Shown: positions 41,753 to 51,059, counted from the stretch's first letter. The stretch: DNA of 64,000 nucleotides from Brevundimonas subvibrioides (GCF_002280785.1 NZ_NCEQ01000001.1:248001-312000); one strand, 5' to 3'. The notes: generated from the sequence alone by a model not told the origin. A program made the numbers and translations.

Positions 41753-43309
41753 CTACTTGGCGTCCGACAGTTCCAGGACGAACGGCCGGTTGCCCTCCGG
41801 AATGCGGATCAGCAGCAGGATGCCTTCGCGATTGGCGACGCGCGCCTCGCGGACTACGGCCTGCAGTTCCACCACCGTCGAGATCGGCCGGCCGTTGGCC
41901 TGGATGATCACGAAGCCGGGCTGGACGCCCGCGCGTCCGGCCCGCGAGTCCTCCGCAGCGGCCGTGATGACCAGGCCGCGAACGCTTTCCGAGATCGAAT
42001 AGCGCGAACGCAGCGCGTCGGTCAGCGGAGCCAGGGTCATGCCTTCGACGATCTCGCCGGCCGGCGCCTGCGGACGGCCGGGCTGTGCGTCCTGCTCGTC
42101 GGTCTCGGCATTCTGCGCAGCGTTGATGTCCGACGGTCGTGTGCCCGAGCGGACGTTGAGCGTCTGGCGGCGCCCCTCGCGGATGATCTCCACCCTCAGG
42201 GTGTCGCCGGGGCTGACCTGGGCCACGCGACGCGTCAGCTCGGTCGAGGTGGTGATCGGGGCGCCGTTCAGGCTGACGACGATGTCGCCTTCACGCAGGC
42301 CGGAAGCCGCGGCGGGACCGCCCGGCGTGACCTCGGCGATATAGGCGCCTTCCTGATCGTCCGAGAGGCCGAGCGGGCCGCGATACTCGTCCGGCAGGTC
42401 CTGGATCTTGACGCCCAGATAGCCTCGCTGGATCGCCTGCCCGCTCATCAGGCGATCGGTCACCGTCTTGGCGATCGAGGCCGGGATGGCGAAGCCGATG
42501 CCGACCGAGCCGCCCGTCGGCGAGAAGATCGCCGAGTTTACGCCGATGACTCGGCCATAGATGTCGAAGGTCGGGCCGCCCGAGTTGCCCCGGTTGATGG
42601 CGGCGTCGATCTGCAGGTAGTCGGTGTAGGGCGTCGAACTGTCGCCGATCTCACGGGCGCGGGCCGAGACGATACCGGCCGTGGCCGTGCCGCCGAGGCT
42701 GAAGGGGTTGCCGACGGCGAGCACCCAGTCACCGACGCGCGGCTCCGCGGCTTCCTCGAAGCTGACGAAGTTGAAGCCCGAGCCCTCGACCTTGACCACG
42801 GCCAGGTCGGTGTCGGCGTCGCGACCGACCAGCCGGGCAGGCAGTTCACGGCCGTCGGACATCCGCACCGTGATCTTCGTCGCATTGGCCACGACGTGGT
42901 TGTTGGTGACGATGAAGCCGTCGGCCGAGATGAAGAAGCCGGAGCCCGCGCCCTGGGCGGTGGGCGCTTCCTCCTCCTCGCCGGGCTCCTGGGTCTCGGG
43001 CGCCTGGAAGCCGAAGCCGGGCAGGCCGGGAATGGGGATCATCCGGCCTGCGGGCGGGCGTTCGATCGGGGTCTCGACGTCGATCTGGACCACGGCGGGC
43101 GCCACCTGGTCGAAGATGTCGGCGAAGCTCAGCGGGGCGCCCTGGGGCGGGGCGAAGGCGAGGCCCGAGGCGCCGGCGGAGGGGATCAGCCGCCCGTGGG
43201 CCTCTGCGGCATTGGCGCCCGGCCAGTCGATCACGCCTCCGGCAGTCGCGGCGGCGGCGAACACGAGGCCGACGGCGGCCCCCAGGATGAATTCCTTACG
43301 CTTCATCAT
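41753..43309 (-). CDS. degP: DegP/HtrA-type periplasmic serine protease
   Basis: 518 residues. The signal/anchor is at residues 5-25. Trypsin-like domain: His138 in IVTNNHVV, Asp168 in DTDLAVVKV and Ser243 in NRGNSGGPTFD form the triad. Two PDZ domains follow (about 290-390, with GYLGVKIQDLPDEYRGPLGL and GGPAAASGLREGDIVVSLNG; and 420-510, with AGRAGVQPGFVIIQANGRPI). It degrades or refolds misfolded envelope proteins. A long Pro/Glu-rich loop (about 82-120) sits before the catalytic domain. Its place after the cytochrome c maturation genes matches the rhizobial cycHJKL-degP order. Confidence 0.95.
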   Translation of the reverse strand: MMKRKEFILGAAVGLVFAAAATAGGVIDWPGANAAEAHGRLIPSAGASGLAFAPPQGAPLSFADIFDQVAPAVVQIDVETPIERPPAGRMIPIPGLPGFGFQAPETQEPGEEEEAPTAQGAGSGFFISADGFIVTNNHVVANATKITVRMSDGRELPARLVGRDADTDLAVVKVEGSGFNFVSFEEAAEPRVGDWVLAVGNPFSLGGTATAGIVSARAREIGDSSTPYTDYLQIDAAINRGNSGGPTFDIYGRVIGVNSAIFSPTGGSVGIGFAIPASIAKTVTDRLMSGQAIQRGYLGVKIQDLPDEYRGPLGLSDDQEGAYIAEVTPGGPAAASGLREGDIVVSLNGAPITTSTELTRRVAQVSPGDTLRVEIIREGRRQTLNVRSGTRPSDINAAQNAETDEQDAQPGRPQAPAGEIVEGMTLAPLTDALRSRYSISESVRGLVITAAAEDSRAGRAGVQPGFVIIQANGRPISTVVELQAVVREARVANREGILLLIRIPEGNRPFVLELSDAK

Positions 43310-43428
43310 CGGTGTGTTTTCGATCCTTCAATGGGCCCGGCCAGAAGACTGACCGGCGCCCGTTTCGCCTTGTGATATAGGGCTATGGCGACTTTCGCCA
43401 ACCATTGCGCCATGACCCTTGGTCCGCC

Positions 43429-43992
43429 TCAACGCCCGTCGTGAGGCGCGGATGCGTCAGGATCGGGGCGAACCGTTTCCCTTTGGAGAAGATCGGCCAG
43501 CCGACGTTCCTCATCGGGCGAAAGCAGCGCGGTTTCGACGGCCTTGCGCCGCGCGAAAACGAACAGGGCGAGACCGCCGATCAGCGCCAGCAGGGCGGGT
43601 CCGAACCACAGCAGCCAGGTCCCTGTCCGCACCGGCGGGGTGAACAGGACATAGTCGCCGTAACGACGGACGAGATCGTCCTTCACCGCCTGGTCGCTGG
43701 CGCCCGAGGCGATCTCCTCGCGGATCAGGCGGCGCATGTCTCCGGCGATCCCGGCCGGGCTGTCGGCGATGGATTCGTGCTGGCAGACGACGCAGCGCAC
43801 GACCTCGAAGATGGCCTGGGCGCGGGCTTCCTGACCCGGCGAGGCCAGCGGCCGGTCCGGCGGGGCGGCGGGTTCCTGGGCGAGGGCGGGGCCCCATGCC
43901 AGGAGCAAGGCAAGCGCGAGAAATGCCCCAAATCTCCCTTCTCCCCTCGGGGGAGAAGGTGCCCGGAGGGCGGATGAGGGGGCTGCTCGCAT
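43429..43992 (-). CDS. ccmH: Cytochrome c maturation protein CcmH/CycL
   Basis: Reduces the CXXC of apocytochrome c in the periplasm before haem attachment. 187 residues. The redox motif is RCVVCQHESIADSPAGIAGDMRRLI (Cys67, Cys70), followed by the family's VRRYGDYVLFTPPV and one transmembrane helix (LLWFGPALLALIGGLALFVFA). The ATG at 43992 shares its first base with the ccmF stop (TGATG). The first ~19 residues, the signal peptide's N-region, are encoded by the palindromic element, so the original N-terminus has been replaced or extended. Confidence 0.9.
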   Translation of the reverse strand: MRAAPSSALRAPSPPRGEGRFGAFLALALLLAWGPALAQEPAAPPDRPLASPGQEARAQAIFEVVRCVVCQHESIADSPAGIAGDMRRLIREEIASGASDQAVKDDLVRRYGDYVLFTPPVRTGTWLLWFGPALLALIGGLALFVFARRKAVETALLSPDEERRLADLLQRETVRPDPDASAPHDGR

Positions 43993-44077
43993 CACATTCC
44001 CACCTCAGAGCGAGCGGACACAGCCCCCTCATCCGTCTCGCTCCGCGAGCCACCTTCTCCCCCTGGGGGAGAAGGAA
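43935..44077. repeat. Composite palindromic element R8 (family B) across the ccmF-ccmH junction
   Basis: The left hairpin CCTTCTCCCC...GGGGGAGAAGG (43937-43959) and the right hairpin CCTTCTCCCCC-T-GGGGGAGAAGG (44053-44075) flank inner boxes GATGAGGGGGCTG and CAGCCCCCTCATC (exact reverse complements). The centre holds the ccmF stop and the ccmH start. Thus the right arm is translated as CcmF's tail and the left arm as CcmH's N-terminus. Confidence 0.88.
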
Positions 44078-46061
44078 GCGGACGCCGTTTCCCGCCCACC
44101 GCCAGCCTCAGCCGTCGGTCGAACAGCGACAGCACCCCGCCCAGCGCCATGACGAACGGCCCGAGGAAGATCAGCCGCGCCCACGGATTGTAGTAGACCC
44201 GAACGGTCCAGGCCTGGGCCGCCTCAGGGGTGCTACGGCGCTCGCCCATGACGACATAGACGTCGTCCAGGCCCCGGAAATCGAGCCCGACCTCGGTCGT
44301 CGTCTGCCCCCCGGCAGGGAAGAAACGGCGCTCGGCCGTGACGGTGCTCGGGACGGCGCGGCCATCGGTCGAGGCCACCGTCAGCGTGCCGCGTTCGGCC
44401 AGATAGTTGGGGCCCTCGACGATCTCGACCTTGTCCAGCGTCACGACCCAGCGGCCCGCGTGGACCTCCCCGCCGATGGCCAGGGGGGCGGCGGCCTCGA
44501 CCTTGAAACCCGTCTCGACCACGGCGCCGAGCACGAACAGGCCCAGACCCGCATGCGCCAGGGTCATGCCCCAGGCGCCGAGCGGCAGGCCCCTGGCCCG
44601 ACGGCCGACCTCGGCCAGCGGAGCCCGGAACAGGCGGACGCGTTCGACCACCTCGGCCAGCGCTCCGAGGATCAGCCAGGCCCCGACGGCCAGACCCGCG
44701 GCCGCGAAGGCCTTCCTCGGCTCGAACGCCAGCCAGCCGACGAAGCCGCAGGCGATCGCAAGCGCCGCGGCGAGCGCCAGTCTCTGCATCGCCCCCTTCA
44801 GGTCGCCGCGCTTCCAGGCCAGCAGCGGCCCGGCGGGCAGGATCAGGAAGGCCACGGCCATCAACGGCGTAAAGGTCAGGGCGAAATAGGGCGGGCCGAC
44901 CGAGATGGTGGCGCCCGTCGCCGCCTCGAGGATCAGCGGATAGAGGGTGCCCAGCAGCACCGTCACGGCGGCGACCGTCAGGAACAGGTTGTTCAGCACC
45001 AGGGCGCCCTCGCGGCTGACCGGGGCGAACAGGCCGCCGCCCTTCAGCTGGGGCGCGCGCCAGGCGAACAGGGCGAAGGCCGACCCGGCTGTGAAGCCCA
45101 GGATGCCCAGCAGCATCAGCCCCCGCTCGGGATCGACCGCGAAGGCGTGGACGGAGGTCAGGACGCCCGACCGCACCAGGAAGGCGCCCAGCATGGAGAA
45201 GGTGAAGGCCAGAAGCGCCAGGAACACGGTCCAGCCCGCCAGCGCCCCGCGCCGCTCGGTCACCACCGCACTATGAAGAAGCGCCGTACCCGCCAGCCAC
45301 GGCATGAAGCTGGCGTTCTCGACCGGGTCCCAGAACCACCAGCCGCCCCAGCCGAGCTCATAATAGGCCCAGAAGGCGCCCAGGGTGATCCCGGCCGTCA
45401 GGAAGACCCAGCTCGCCAGGGCCCAGGGCCGCACCCAGCGCCCCCATGCGGGCCAGAAGCCGGAAAAGGCCTTGCCCTCGATCAGGGCGGCGACGGCCAG
45501 GGAGAAGGTCACCGAGAAACCGACATAGCCCGCGTAGAGCAGGGGCGGATGGATGGCGAGCGCCGGGTCCTGCAGCAGGGGATTCAGCGACATGCCCTGG
45601 AACGGCGCCGGGTCGATCCGCGCGAACGGGTTGGAGGTGAAGACGGCGAAGGCCAGGAACAACGCCCCCAGCCCGCCCTGCACCCCGATCGCCGAGGCCT
45701 TCAGCCCGAACGGAAGCCCCCTCGCACGCGTGAGGGCCGCGCCGAACCCGGTCATGACCAGGCACCACAGGACCAGCGACCCCTCGTGGCTGCCCCAGGC
45801 GGCGGCCACCTTGTAGAGCATCGGCTTGTCGGTGTGGCTGTTGTTGGCGACGTTGGCGACGGAGAAGTCCGACGCCGCAAAGGCGAAGATCAGGGCTCCG
45901 AACGCCAGGGCCGTGGCCAGGGCTGCGCCCATCGCCGCGCCTTCTGCTCCACCGGCCAGCAGCGGACTGCGACGCCAACGGCCGGTCGCCGCCAGACCGG
46001 TCTGCAGCACCGACAGCATCAGGGCGAGGATCAGCGCGAAGGCGCCGAATTCGACGATCAC
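43992..46061 (-). CDS. ccmF: Cytochrome c haem lyase subunit CcmF/CycK
   Basis: Membrane core of the cytochrome c haem lyase. 689 residues from a GTG at 46061 that overlaps the ccmE stop by 4 bp (GTGA); the ATG at 46115 would lie inside ccmE. About 15 hydrophobic helices. The haem-handling WWD signature is GWGGWWFWDPVENASFMPWLAG, flanked by conserved His (SHEGSLVLW, LHSAVVTE). From about residue 662 the chain (RPLPSPPGGEGGSRSETDEG) is encoded by the palindromic element and is not expected in orthologues. Confidence 0.94.
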   Translation of the reverse strand: MIVEFGAFALILALMLSVLQTGLAATGRWRRSPLLAGGAEGAAMGAALATALAFGALIFAFAASDFSVANVANNSHTDKPMLYKVAAAWGSHEGSLVLWCLVMTGFGAALTRARGLPFGLKASAIGVQGGLGALFLAFAVFTSNPFARIDPAPFQGMSLNPLLQDPALAIHPPLLYAGYVGFSVTFSLAVAALIEGKAFSGFWPAWGRWVRPWALASWVFLTAGITLGAFWAYYELGWGGWWFWDPVENASFMPWLAGTALLHSAVVTERRGALAGWTVFLALLAFTFSMLGAFLVRSGVLTSVHAFAVDPERGLMLLGILGFTAGSAFALFAWRAPQLKGGGLFAPVSREGALVLNNLFLTVAAVTVLLGTLYPLILEAATGATISVGPPYFALTFTPLMAVAFLILPAGPLLAWKRGDLKGAMQRLALAAALAIACGFVGWLAFEPRKAFAAAGLAVGAWLILGALAEVVERVRLFRAPLAEVGRRARGLPLGAWGMTLAHAGLGLFVLGAVVETGFKVEAAAPLAIGGEVHAGRWVVTLDKVEIVEGPNYLAERGTLTVASTDGRAVPSTVTAERRFFPAGGQTTTEVGLDFRGLDDVYVVMGERRSTPEAAQAWTVRVYYNPWARLIFLGPFVMALGGVLSLFDRRLRLAVGGKRRPLPSPPGGEGGSRSETDEGAVSARSEVGM

Positions 46062-46549
46062 AGGGCCTGGCTCTGCACAGGCCGTGCCGTCGATGCGCCG
46101 CCCTCGGGCCGCCATTCGCCCTTTTCCTTCAGCCGGTCGGCGACCTCGCGCGGCATATAGGTCTCGTCGTGCTTCGCCAGGACGGTATCGGCGTGGAACA
46201 CGCGGTCGGGGCCGAACCGGCCTTGCGCAACGATCCCCTGCCCCTCGCGGAACAGGTCGGGCAGGTCGCCTTCAAAGATCACCTGGCTGGTCGCAGCGTT
46301 GTCAGTGACGGAGAAGGCGACCGTCGTACCGTGCTGCTCGACGCTGCCGGCCTCGACCAGTCCCCCAAGGCGGATGACCCGCCCGGCCGGCGCGGCGTCC
46401 GCCGTCGCCTCCGACGGCGAGAAGAAATAGGTCACGCTGTCCTGCATGGCCCACAGCGACAGGCCGACGGCGAGCGCCAGCACCGGTGCGGCGGCGGCCA
46501 CGACCCACAGGCGACGACGCGCCTTCGGCGATTTGGGAAGCCAGCTCAT
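46058..46549 (-). CDS. ccmE: Cytochrome c maturation haem chaperone CcmE/CycJ
   Basis: Carries haem covalently from CcmC to CcmF in the periplasm. 163 residues from the ATG at 46549 (MSWLPKSPKARRRLW). One membrane anchor spans residues 14-33. The OB-fold part includes YFFSPSEA and RVIRLGGLVEAGSV, and the haem-binding His127 is in LAKHDETYMP (H-x-x-x-Y). The frame extends upstream without a good start, and the chosen ATG gives the family's normal length. Confidence 0.94.
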   Translation of the reverse strand: MSWLPKSPKARRRLWVVAAAAPVLALAVGLSLWAMQDSVTYFFSPSEATADAAPAGRVIRLGGLVEAGSVEQHGTTVAFSVTDNAATSQVIFEGDLPDLFREGQGIVAQGRFGPDRVFHADTVLAKHDETYMPREVADRLKEKGEWRPEGGASTARPVQSQAL

Positions 46550-46619
46550 GGGCGGACAACGGGTTCCGGGAACGGAGAAGTCGCGCCGTATAGCGCCTGT
46601 CCCGTCGGGCTCCAACGGG

Positions 46620-47432
46620 TCATGCGGCCGCGTCCAGGCGACTGACCAGATCGGTCCGGCGCGGATCGGCCGGATCCAGCACGGCGATCAGGGGCGCCCA
46701 GACCTCGCGCGCCTTCGCCGCATCGCCCCGGGCCAGGGCCGCTTCACCGACGAAATAGCGCGCGCCCAACTGGTCCGGGTCGAGGGCAAGCGCACGGGTG
46801 AAGGCCGCCTCGGCGTCCACACCGACCTCCCCGTCCTGCGCCCGCACCAGACTTTCGCCCAGACGGGCCCAGCTGGTGGCGTCGTTTGCGTCCAGCGCCA
46901 GAGCCCGACGGAAGGCCGAGGACGCGCCGATGGGATCACCGGCCTCGAACCGGGCCGCGCCCAGCATGACCAGGGCGGTGCGGTTGTCCGGCTCGCGTTC
47001 GACCGCCCGGCCGAGAACGGCGGCGATCCGGGGCGCGTCGAGGGTCTCCGGGCTGGAAGCCCATTCGTCGATCCGGCGCTCATAGGGCTGGTCCGGCAGT
47101 CCCGGGTCGCCGAAGACGAGATACAGGCCCAGGGTCGCCGCGACCGCCCCGACCAGTCCGGCCAGAACGATCGTCCGGTCCCGCCCGCCGACGCGAGGCG
47201 CGGCGTCCGGCGACGCGCTCGTCAGCAGCCGCCGTCCCGCCTCGGCCCGTGCGGCGGCCCAGGCGTCCTCGTCCAGCAAGCCTCGCGATTTCAGGCGATC
47301 CAGTTCGGCCAGCTCGGCCGCGCCGGTGTCAGACAGGGGCGGCTCATGGTCCGCGCGGAGCCGGGCCACGCTCAACACCAGCAGCCCGGCCAGCGCCGTG
47401 GCGAGCCCGACCAGGGTCCAGAAAACGATCAT
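46620..47432 (-). CDS. ccmI: Cytochrome c maturation protein CcmI/CycH
   Basis: Chaperone that presents apocytochrome c to the haem lyase. 270 residues. Two membrane segments: residues 3-24 and about 92-110 (IVLAGLVGAVAATLGLYLVF). Between them a cytosolic loop contains LDRLKSRGLLDEDAWAAARAEAGRRLL. The periplasmic part holds three TPR-like repeats (RTALVMLGAARFEAGDPIGA..., ATSWARLGESLVRAQDGEV..., LGARYFVGEAALARGDAAK). First gene of the ccmI-E-F-H group; ccmG is absent here, as in rhizobial cycHJKL, where it is elsewhere. Confidence 0.9.
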   Translation of the reverse strand: MIVFWTLVGLATALAGLLVLSVARLRADHEPPLSDTGAAELAELDRLKSRGLLDEDAWAAARAEAGRRLLTSASPDAAPRVGGRDRTIVLAGLVGAVAATLGLYLVFGDPGLPDQPYERRIDEWASSPETLDAPRIAAVLGRAVEREPDNRTALVMLGAARFEAGDPIGASSAFRRALALDANDATSWARLGESLVRAQDGEVGVDAEAAFTRALALDPDQLGARYFVGEAALARGDAAKAREVWAPLIAVLDPADPRRTDLVSRLDAAA

Positions 47433-47449
47433 CCGGCCTGATTAGCGGA

Positions 47450-48841
47450 TCAGGCGGCCCGGGGCGAGCGCTCCTGCGTCGCAGCGGACGACGGGCGGGC
47501 CCCGGCGGCGGCGGCGCGACGGCGGGCGGTGCGGGCGGCGTCGGTCGCGTCGATCAGCAACAGGCATTTGGCCAGGGTCTCGACCAGGGCGAGCGACTTC
47601 CGCTGGTCCGGCGCATCGCCGGCGTTCACCGCCTCGACGACCTGATCGACATAGACGGTGACCCGCTCGGTCACCGACTGCACCAACTGGTAGCGCAGGG
47701 ATTCGCAGCCGAAGACTTTGGCCGCCGTGCGGATGGCGCCCAGCAGGGTCAGCAGGACGATCGCGGCCTGGACGGCCTCCAGCGGCGGCGCCTCGGCCTC
47801 AAGATCGGGCGCCTGACGGGTCATGCGGCCCGTGGTCTTGACCGACTTGGACGGCATCAGCCGATCCAGCGCCTTGTCCAGAGATCGGAGCGACCTGGAC
47901 AGGGTGCCGTTGATCCGGTCACGGGCCTCCCGCGCCTGCTTGCCCCATTCCCCCTCGGGATCCAGTTTCAGCGTCGCGTCCAGCTCGCCCAGGGTCTCGG
48001 CGCACCAGGCGATATCGGTGCGCACCCCCGGGCCGGGGTCCGCCTTGGCGCCCGGTTTGTAGGAGGCGATGCGGGTGATGCGAGCCTCGACCTCGGCGAT
48101 CAGGCGATTGACGAAACCGGCCATCTCCGATTCCGAAAGGAAGCCTTCCTTGGCCGCCGCATGGGACGAATGCACCACCAGCCGCAGGATCAGGGAAGCG
48201 TCGCCCAGGTGGGCGAACATGATCTCCAGCATGCGCGGCCCGCCGTCGACGGTGATCTCGGCGCAGTCGCGGATCAACAGGCGCAGCTCGGCTAGCTGGT
48301 CGCCCGTCGGTCGCAGGATCAGGTCGGGCAGGTTCAGCAGGCCGCGCCGGGCCATGGCCGCCAGATCGAAGCAAAGGGCCAGTTCGCCCAGACCCTTGAT
48401 GCGGGCGGCCTCGTCACCGCCGTTCGACGGCCAGACGACCTCCGGCTTGTCGCGCACGGCGGCGGCGGCGGCCACGCAGATGCGGTTGGCGACCGCGCAC
48501 ATCTTCGGATTTTCCTCGATCGGACGATAGTCGTCGAGCGCCAGCAGCAGTTCCGGCTCGCGGCTCGAGGCCGCCTTCCACAGGCGAGGCAGCACGCCGG
48601 CCGGGAAGGTCAGCGATTCGACGCCGTCGGGACGGCGCTGAAACATCGGCAACAGGGGGGCGAAGGCAATGGCGCGCCGGCGGCGGTCGGTGCTTTCGTC
48701 AGCCAGCATGATGCTGAGCGCGACGGCGCGCTCTCCGGGCATCTGGGCGACGGCGCCCGAAAGAATCGTCAACACGCGGTCGGGCACACGCTCCAGCATC
48801 TGGGCGAGCACTGCACGCTGCGCGACCGAAAGCTCGGCCAT
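47450..48841 (-). CDS. Conserved hypothetical protein, mostly helical
   Basis: 463 residues from MAELSVAQRAVLAQMLERVP, chosen because the frame further up has no protein-like sequence. The composition is soluble, Ala/Leu/Arg-rich and helical throughout: LADESTDRRRRAIAFAPLLP, LGELALCFDLAAMARRGLLN, LAELRLLIRDCAEITVDGGP, FVNRLIAEVEARITRI. No catalytic motif, signal or membrane segment is visible. It lies between ccmI (17 bp away) and the FeuQ-like kinase (92 bp). I do not recognise the family. Confidence 0.75.
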   Translation of the reverse strand: MAELSVAQRAVLAQMLERVPDRVLTILSGAVAQMPGERAVALSIMLADESTDRRRRAIAFAPLLPMFQRRPDGVESLTFPAGVLPRLWKAASSREPELLLALDDYRPIEENPKMCAVANRICVAAAAAVRDKPEVVWPSNGGDEAARIKGLGELALCFDLAAMARRGLLNLPDLILRPTGDQLAELRLLIRDCAEITVDGGPRMLEIMFAHLGDASLILRLVVHSSHAAAKEGFLSESEMAGFVNRLIAEVEARITRIASYKPGAKADPGPGVRTDIAWCAETLGELDATLKLDPEGEWGKQAREARDRINGTLSRSLRSLDKALDRLMPSKSVKTTGRMTRQAPDLEAEAPPLEAVQAAIVLLTLLGAIRTAAKVFGCESLRYQLVQSVTERVTVYVDQVVEAVNAGDAPDQRKSLALVETLAKCLLLIDATDAARTARRRAAAAGARPSSAATQERSPRAA

Positions 48842-48933
48842 CCCACACTCCGTCGACCGAGAAACGCCGGCCAGGAGACACGGTGAAGGCGCGAAGTTAA
48901 GATTCTGGAAGCGGAGAACACCGCTACGTCGTT

Positions 48934-50361
48934 TCAGGACTCGGCTGCGGGCAGTTCCAGCACGGCCTTGAGCCCGCCCAGATCGCTGGCCGCCAGCGTC
49001 AGCCGCCCGCCGTAGGCGCGGGTCAGGTCGTCGACGATGGCCAGCCCCAGACCCGACCCCGGCGCATCCTCGTCCAGACGGGCGCCCCGCTTCAACATGC
49101 CGTCGCGCTGATCGGCCGGGACGCCCGGTCCGTCGTCCTCGATCACAGCGATCATCTGGCCCAGGCCGCTGGCGCCGGCGGAGACCCGCACCCGGCGCGT
49201 CGACCATTTGCAGGCGTTCTCCATCAGATTGCCGAGGATCTCCTGCAGGTCCTGACGCTCGCCGAGGAAGGCCAGGTCGTCGGGCGCGCGCCAGTCGATC
49301 TCCACGTCCTTCGACTGGAACACCCGCTCCAGCATGACCGCCAGTTCGTCGATCACCTCGCCCACCGGCGTCTTTTCGCCCAGGCCGTGGGCGGCGCGGG
49401 CGGCGGCGCGGGCGCGGCGCAGGTGGTGGTCGACCTGGCCCTTCATCACCTCGGACTGACGCCGGACGATATCGGCCAACGGCCCGGCGTCGGTCCCGGC
49501 CTCGGCCAGCATGACCGACAGCGGCGTCTTCAGGGCGTGGGCCAGGTTGCCGACGTGGGTGCGCTGGCGCTCGACGACTTCCTGATTGTGGTCCAGCAGG
49601 CGGTTGACCTGTTCGGCCAGGGGCTGGATCTCGGTCGGATAGTCCTTCTCGATCCGGGCGGCCTTGCCCTTGCGCACATTGGCGATCTCGACGCGCAGAT
49701 CGAACAGCGGCCGCAGCCCGATCTGGACCTGCAGGAAGACGGCGATGACCAGGCCGATCCCCAGGATCAGCAGCGCCGTCCAGGTGAAGGTCGCAAACTG
49801 GCGCGTGTCGACATCGATCTCGGACCGGTCGAGCCCCGCCATGAAGACGAACGGCCGCCCGTTCAGCGACTTCATGCTGGACGCGATCTGCAATGGCTGG
49901 GTCCCGTCCGCGAGGATGCCGGGGTCATTGTAGCTGAGGGTCGCCCCCATCGCCGCCCTCAGCCGCTCGGGCAATTCCGGATCGACGTACAGGCTCTCAC
50001 CCGCCAGGGACGGAGACTTCGCCAGCACGACGAAGCCGCCCTCGGCGTCCACCTCTCCGACCATCCAGTATTTTCCCGACAGGCCGCGCAGGGTCGGGGC
50101 GTCCTTGATCTCGGCGACTCTCAGCCCGTCGGGCGTCATGACGCTGGCGATGACCACATCGTCGATCACGGCGCTCAGCTGATTGTCCAGCCGGCGAAGG
50201 GCGCTCTCGCGATACTGGCTGGTCAGCATCCAGCCGGTCAGCATCAGGGCGACGACGATCCAGGCCGAGGCGAGCCAGATCAGACGGCGCGTGAGGCTGC
50301 GGCCCGGCCGGCCGAGCCAGCGTCCCCAGGACGGTTTTGGAACCGCCGGCGTCTCTGTCAC
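48934..50361 (-). CDS. FeuQ/PhoQ-like sensor histidine kinase
   Basis: 475 residues. Transmembrane helices at about 25-48 and 195-215 enclose a periplasmic sensor domain with LSGKYWMVGEVDAEGGFVVLAKSPSL. HAMP is about 216-265. The H-box HVGNLAHALKTPLSVMLAEAG is the type found in FeuQ/PhoQ kinases. ATPase motifs: GNLMENACKWSTRRV, IEDDGPGVPADQRDGMLKRG, GSGLGLAIVDDL. Overlaps its response regulator by 4 bp. In Sinorhizobium, FeuPQ controls osmotic adaptation and export of cyclic glucans. The name is withheld because only similarity is seen. Confidence 0.87.
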   Translation of the reverse strand: MTETPAVPKPSWGRWLGRPGRSLTRRLIWLASAWIVVALMLTGWMLTSQYRESALRRLDNQLSAVIDDVVIASVMTPDGLRVAEIKDAPTLRGLSGKYWMVGEVDAEGGFVVLAKSPSLAGESLYVDPELPERLRAAMGATLSYNDPGILADGTQPLQIASSMKSLNGRPFVFMAGLDRSEIDVDTRQFATFTWTALLILGIGLVIAVFLQVQIGLRPLFDLRVEIANVRKGKAARIEKDYPTEIQPLAEQVNRLLDHNQEVVERQRTHVGNLAHALKTPLSVMLAEAGTDAGPLADIVRRQSEVMKGQVDHHLRRARAAARAAHGLGEKTPVGEVIDELAVMLERVFQSKDVEIDWRAPDDLAFLGERQDLQEILGNLMENACKWSTRRVRVSAGASGLGQMIAVIEDDGPGVPADQRDGMLKRGARLDEDAPGSGLGLAIVDDLTRAYGGRLTLAASDLGGLKAVLELPAAES

Positions 50362-51038
50362 GCCGCCTCGGACTCCCCGGCGAGCGGCGTCAGGCGATAG
50401 CCGAGGCCGCGCACGGTCTCGATCCGGTCCGACCCGACCTTCTTGCGCAGCCGTCCGATGAAGACCTCGATGGTGTTGGAATCCCGGTCGAAGTCCTGGT
50501 CGTACAGGTGTTCGACCAGTTCGGTGCGGCTGATCACCCGACCCTGGTGCATCATCATGTAGTGAAGCAGCCGGTACTCCAGCGACGTCAGCCGCAGGGG
50601 CTCGCCGTTGACTGTCGCCCGCGCCGCGCGCGGATCCAGCCGCAGCCCGCCGCAGGCGAGGGTCGCCGAGGCGATGCCTGCAGACCGCCGCAACAGGGCC
50701 CTCAGGCGCGCCAGCAGCTCCTCGGTATGGAAGGGCTTGGTCAGATAGTCGTCGGCCCCGGCGTCAAAGCCCGCGACCTTGTCCGACCAGGCGCCGCGCG
50801 CCGTCAGGATCAGGACCGGCGTCGCCTTGCCGTCGCGACGCCAGCGCTCCAGCACCGACACGCCGTCGATCTTGGGCAGGCCCAGGTCCAGCACGACAAC
50901 GTCATAGGGTTCGGTGTCGCCCAGGAAATGGGCTTCCTCGCCGTCGGCGGCGTGATCGACCGCATAGCCGGCGTCGCCCAGCGCCTGTTTCAGCTGGCGC
51001 GACAGGTCGGCGTCGTCTTCGACCAGGAGAACTCGCAT
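50358..51038 (-). CDS. FeuP/PhoP-like response regulator
   Basis: 226 residues. OmpR/PhoP-type: phosphoacceptor Asp51 in VVVLDLGLPKIDG, Thr in LILTARGAWSDKV, Lys in DDYLTKPFHTEELLAR. DNA-binding winged helix from about 128: LTSLEYRLLHYMMMHQGRVISRTELVEHLYDQDFDRDSNTIEVFIGRLRKKV and TVRGLGYRLTPL. Co-transcribed with the kinase downstream and, probably, with the small PepSY-like gene 21 bp upstream. Confidence 0.92.
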   Translation of the reverse strand: MRVLLVEDDADLSRQLKQALGDAGYAVDHAADGEEAHFLGDTEPYDVVVLDLGLPKIDGVSVLERWRRDGKATPVLILTARGAWSDKVAGFDAGADDYLTKPFHTEELLARLRALLRRSAGIASATLACGGLRLDPRAARATVNGEPLRLTSLEYRLLHYMMMHQGRVISRTELVEHLYDQDFDRDSNTIEVFIGRLRKKVGSDRIETVRGLGYRLTPLAGESEAA

Positions 51039-51059
51039 CGTGTTGGTCCCTCGTGTCCG

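Noticed and set aside
43896..46160. A 754-codon + strand frame opposite ccmF
   Set aside because: Gln/Gly/Arg/His-rich text without a motif; antisense to a gene with the WWD haem motif.
43429..47432. Missing ccmG in the cytochrome c maturation operon
   Set aside because: Looked like a deletion at the element, but rhizobial cycHJKL operons also lack ccmG here and keep it elsewhere, so no loss needs to be assumed.
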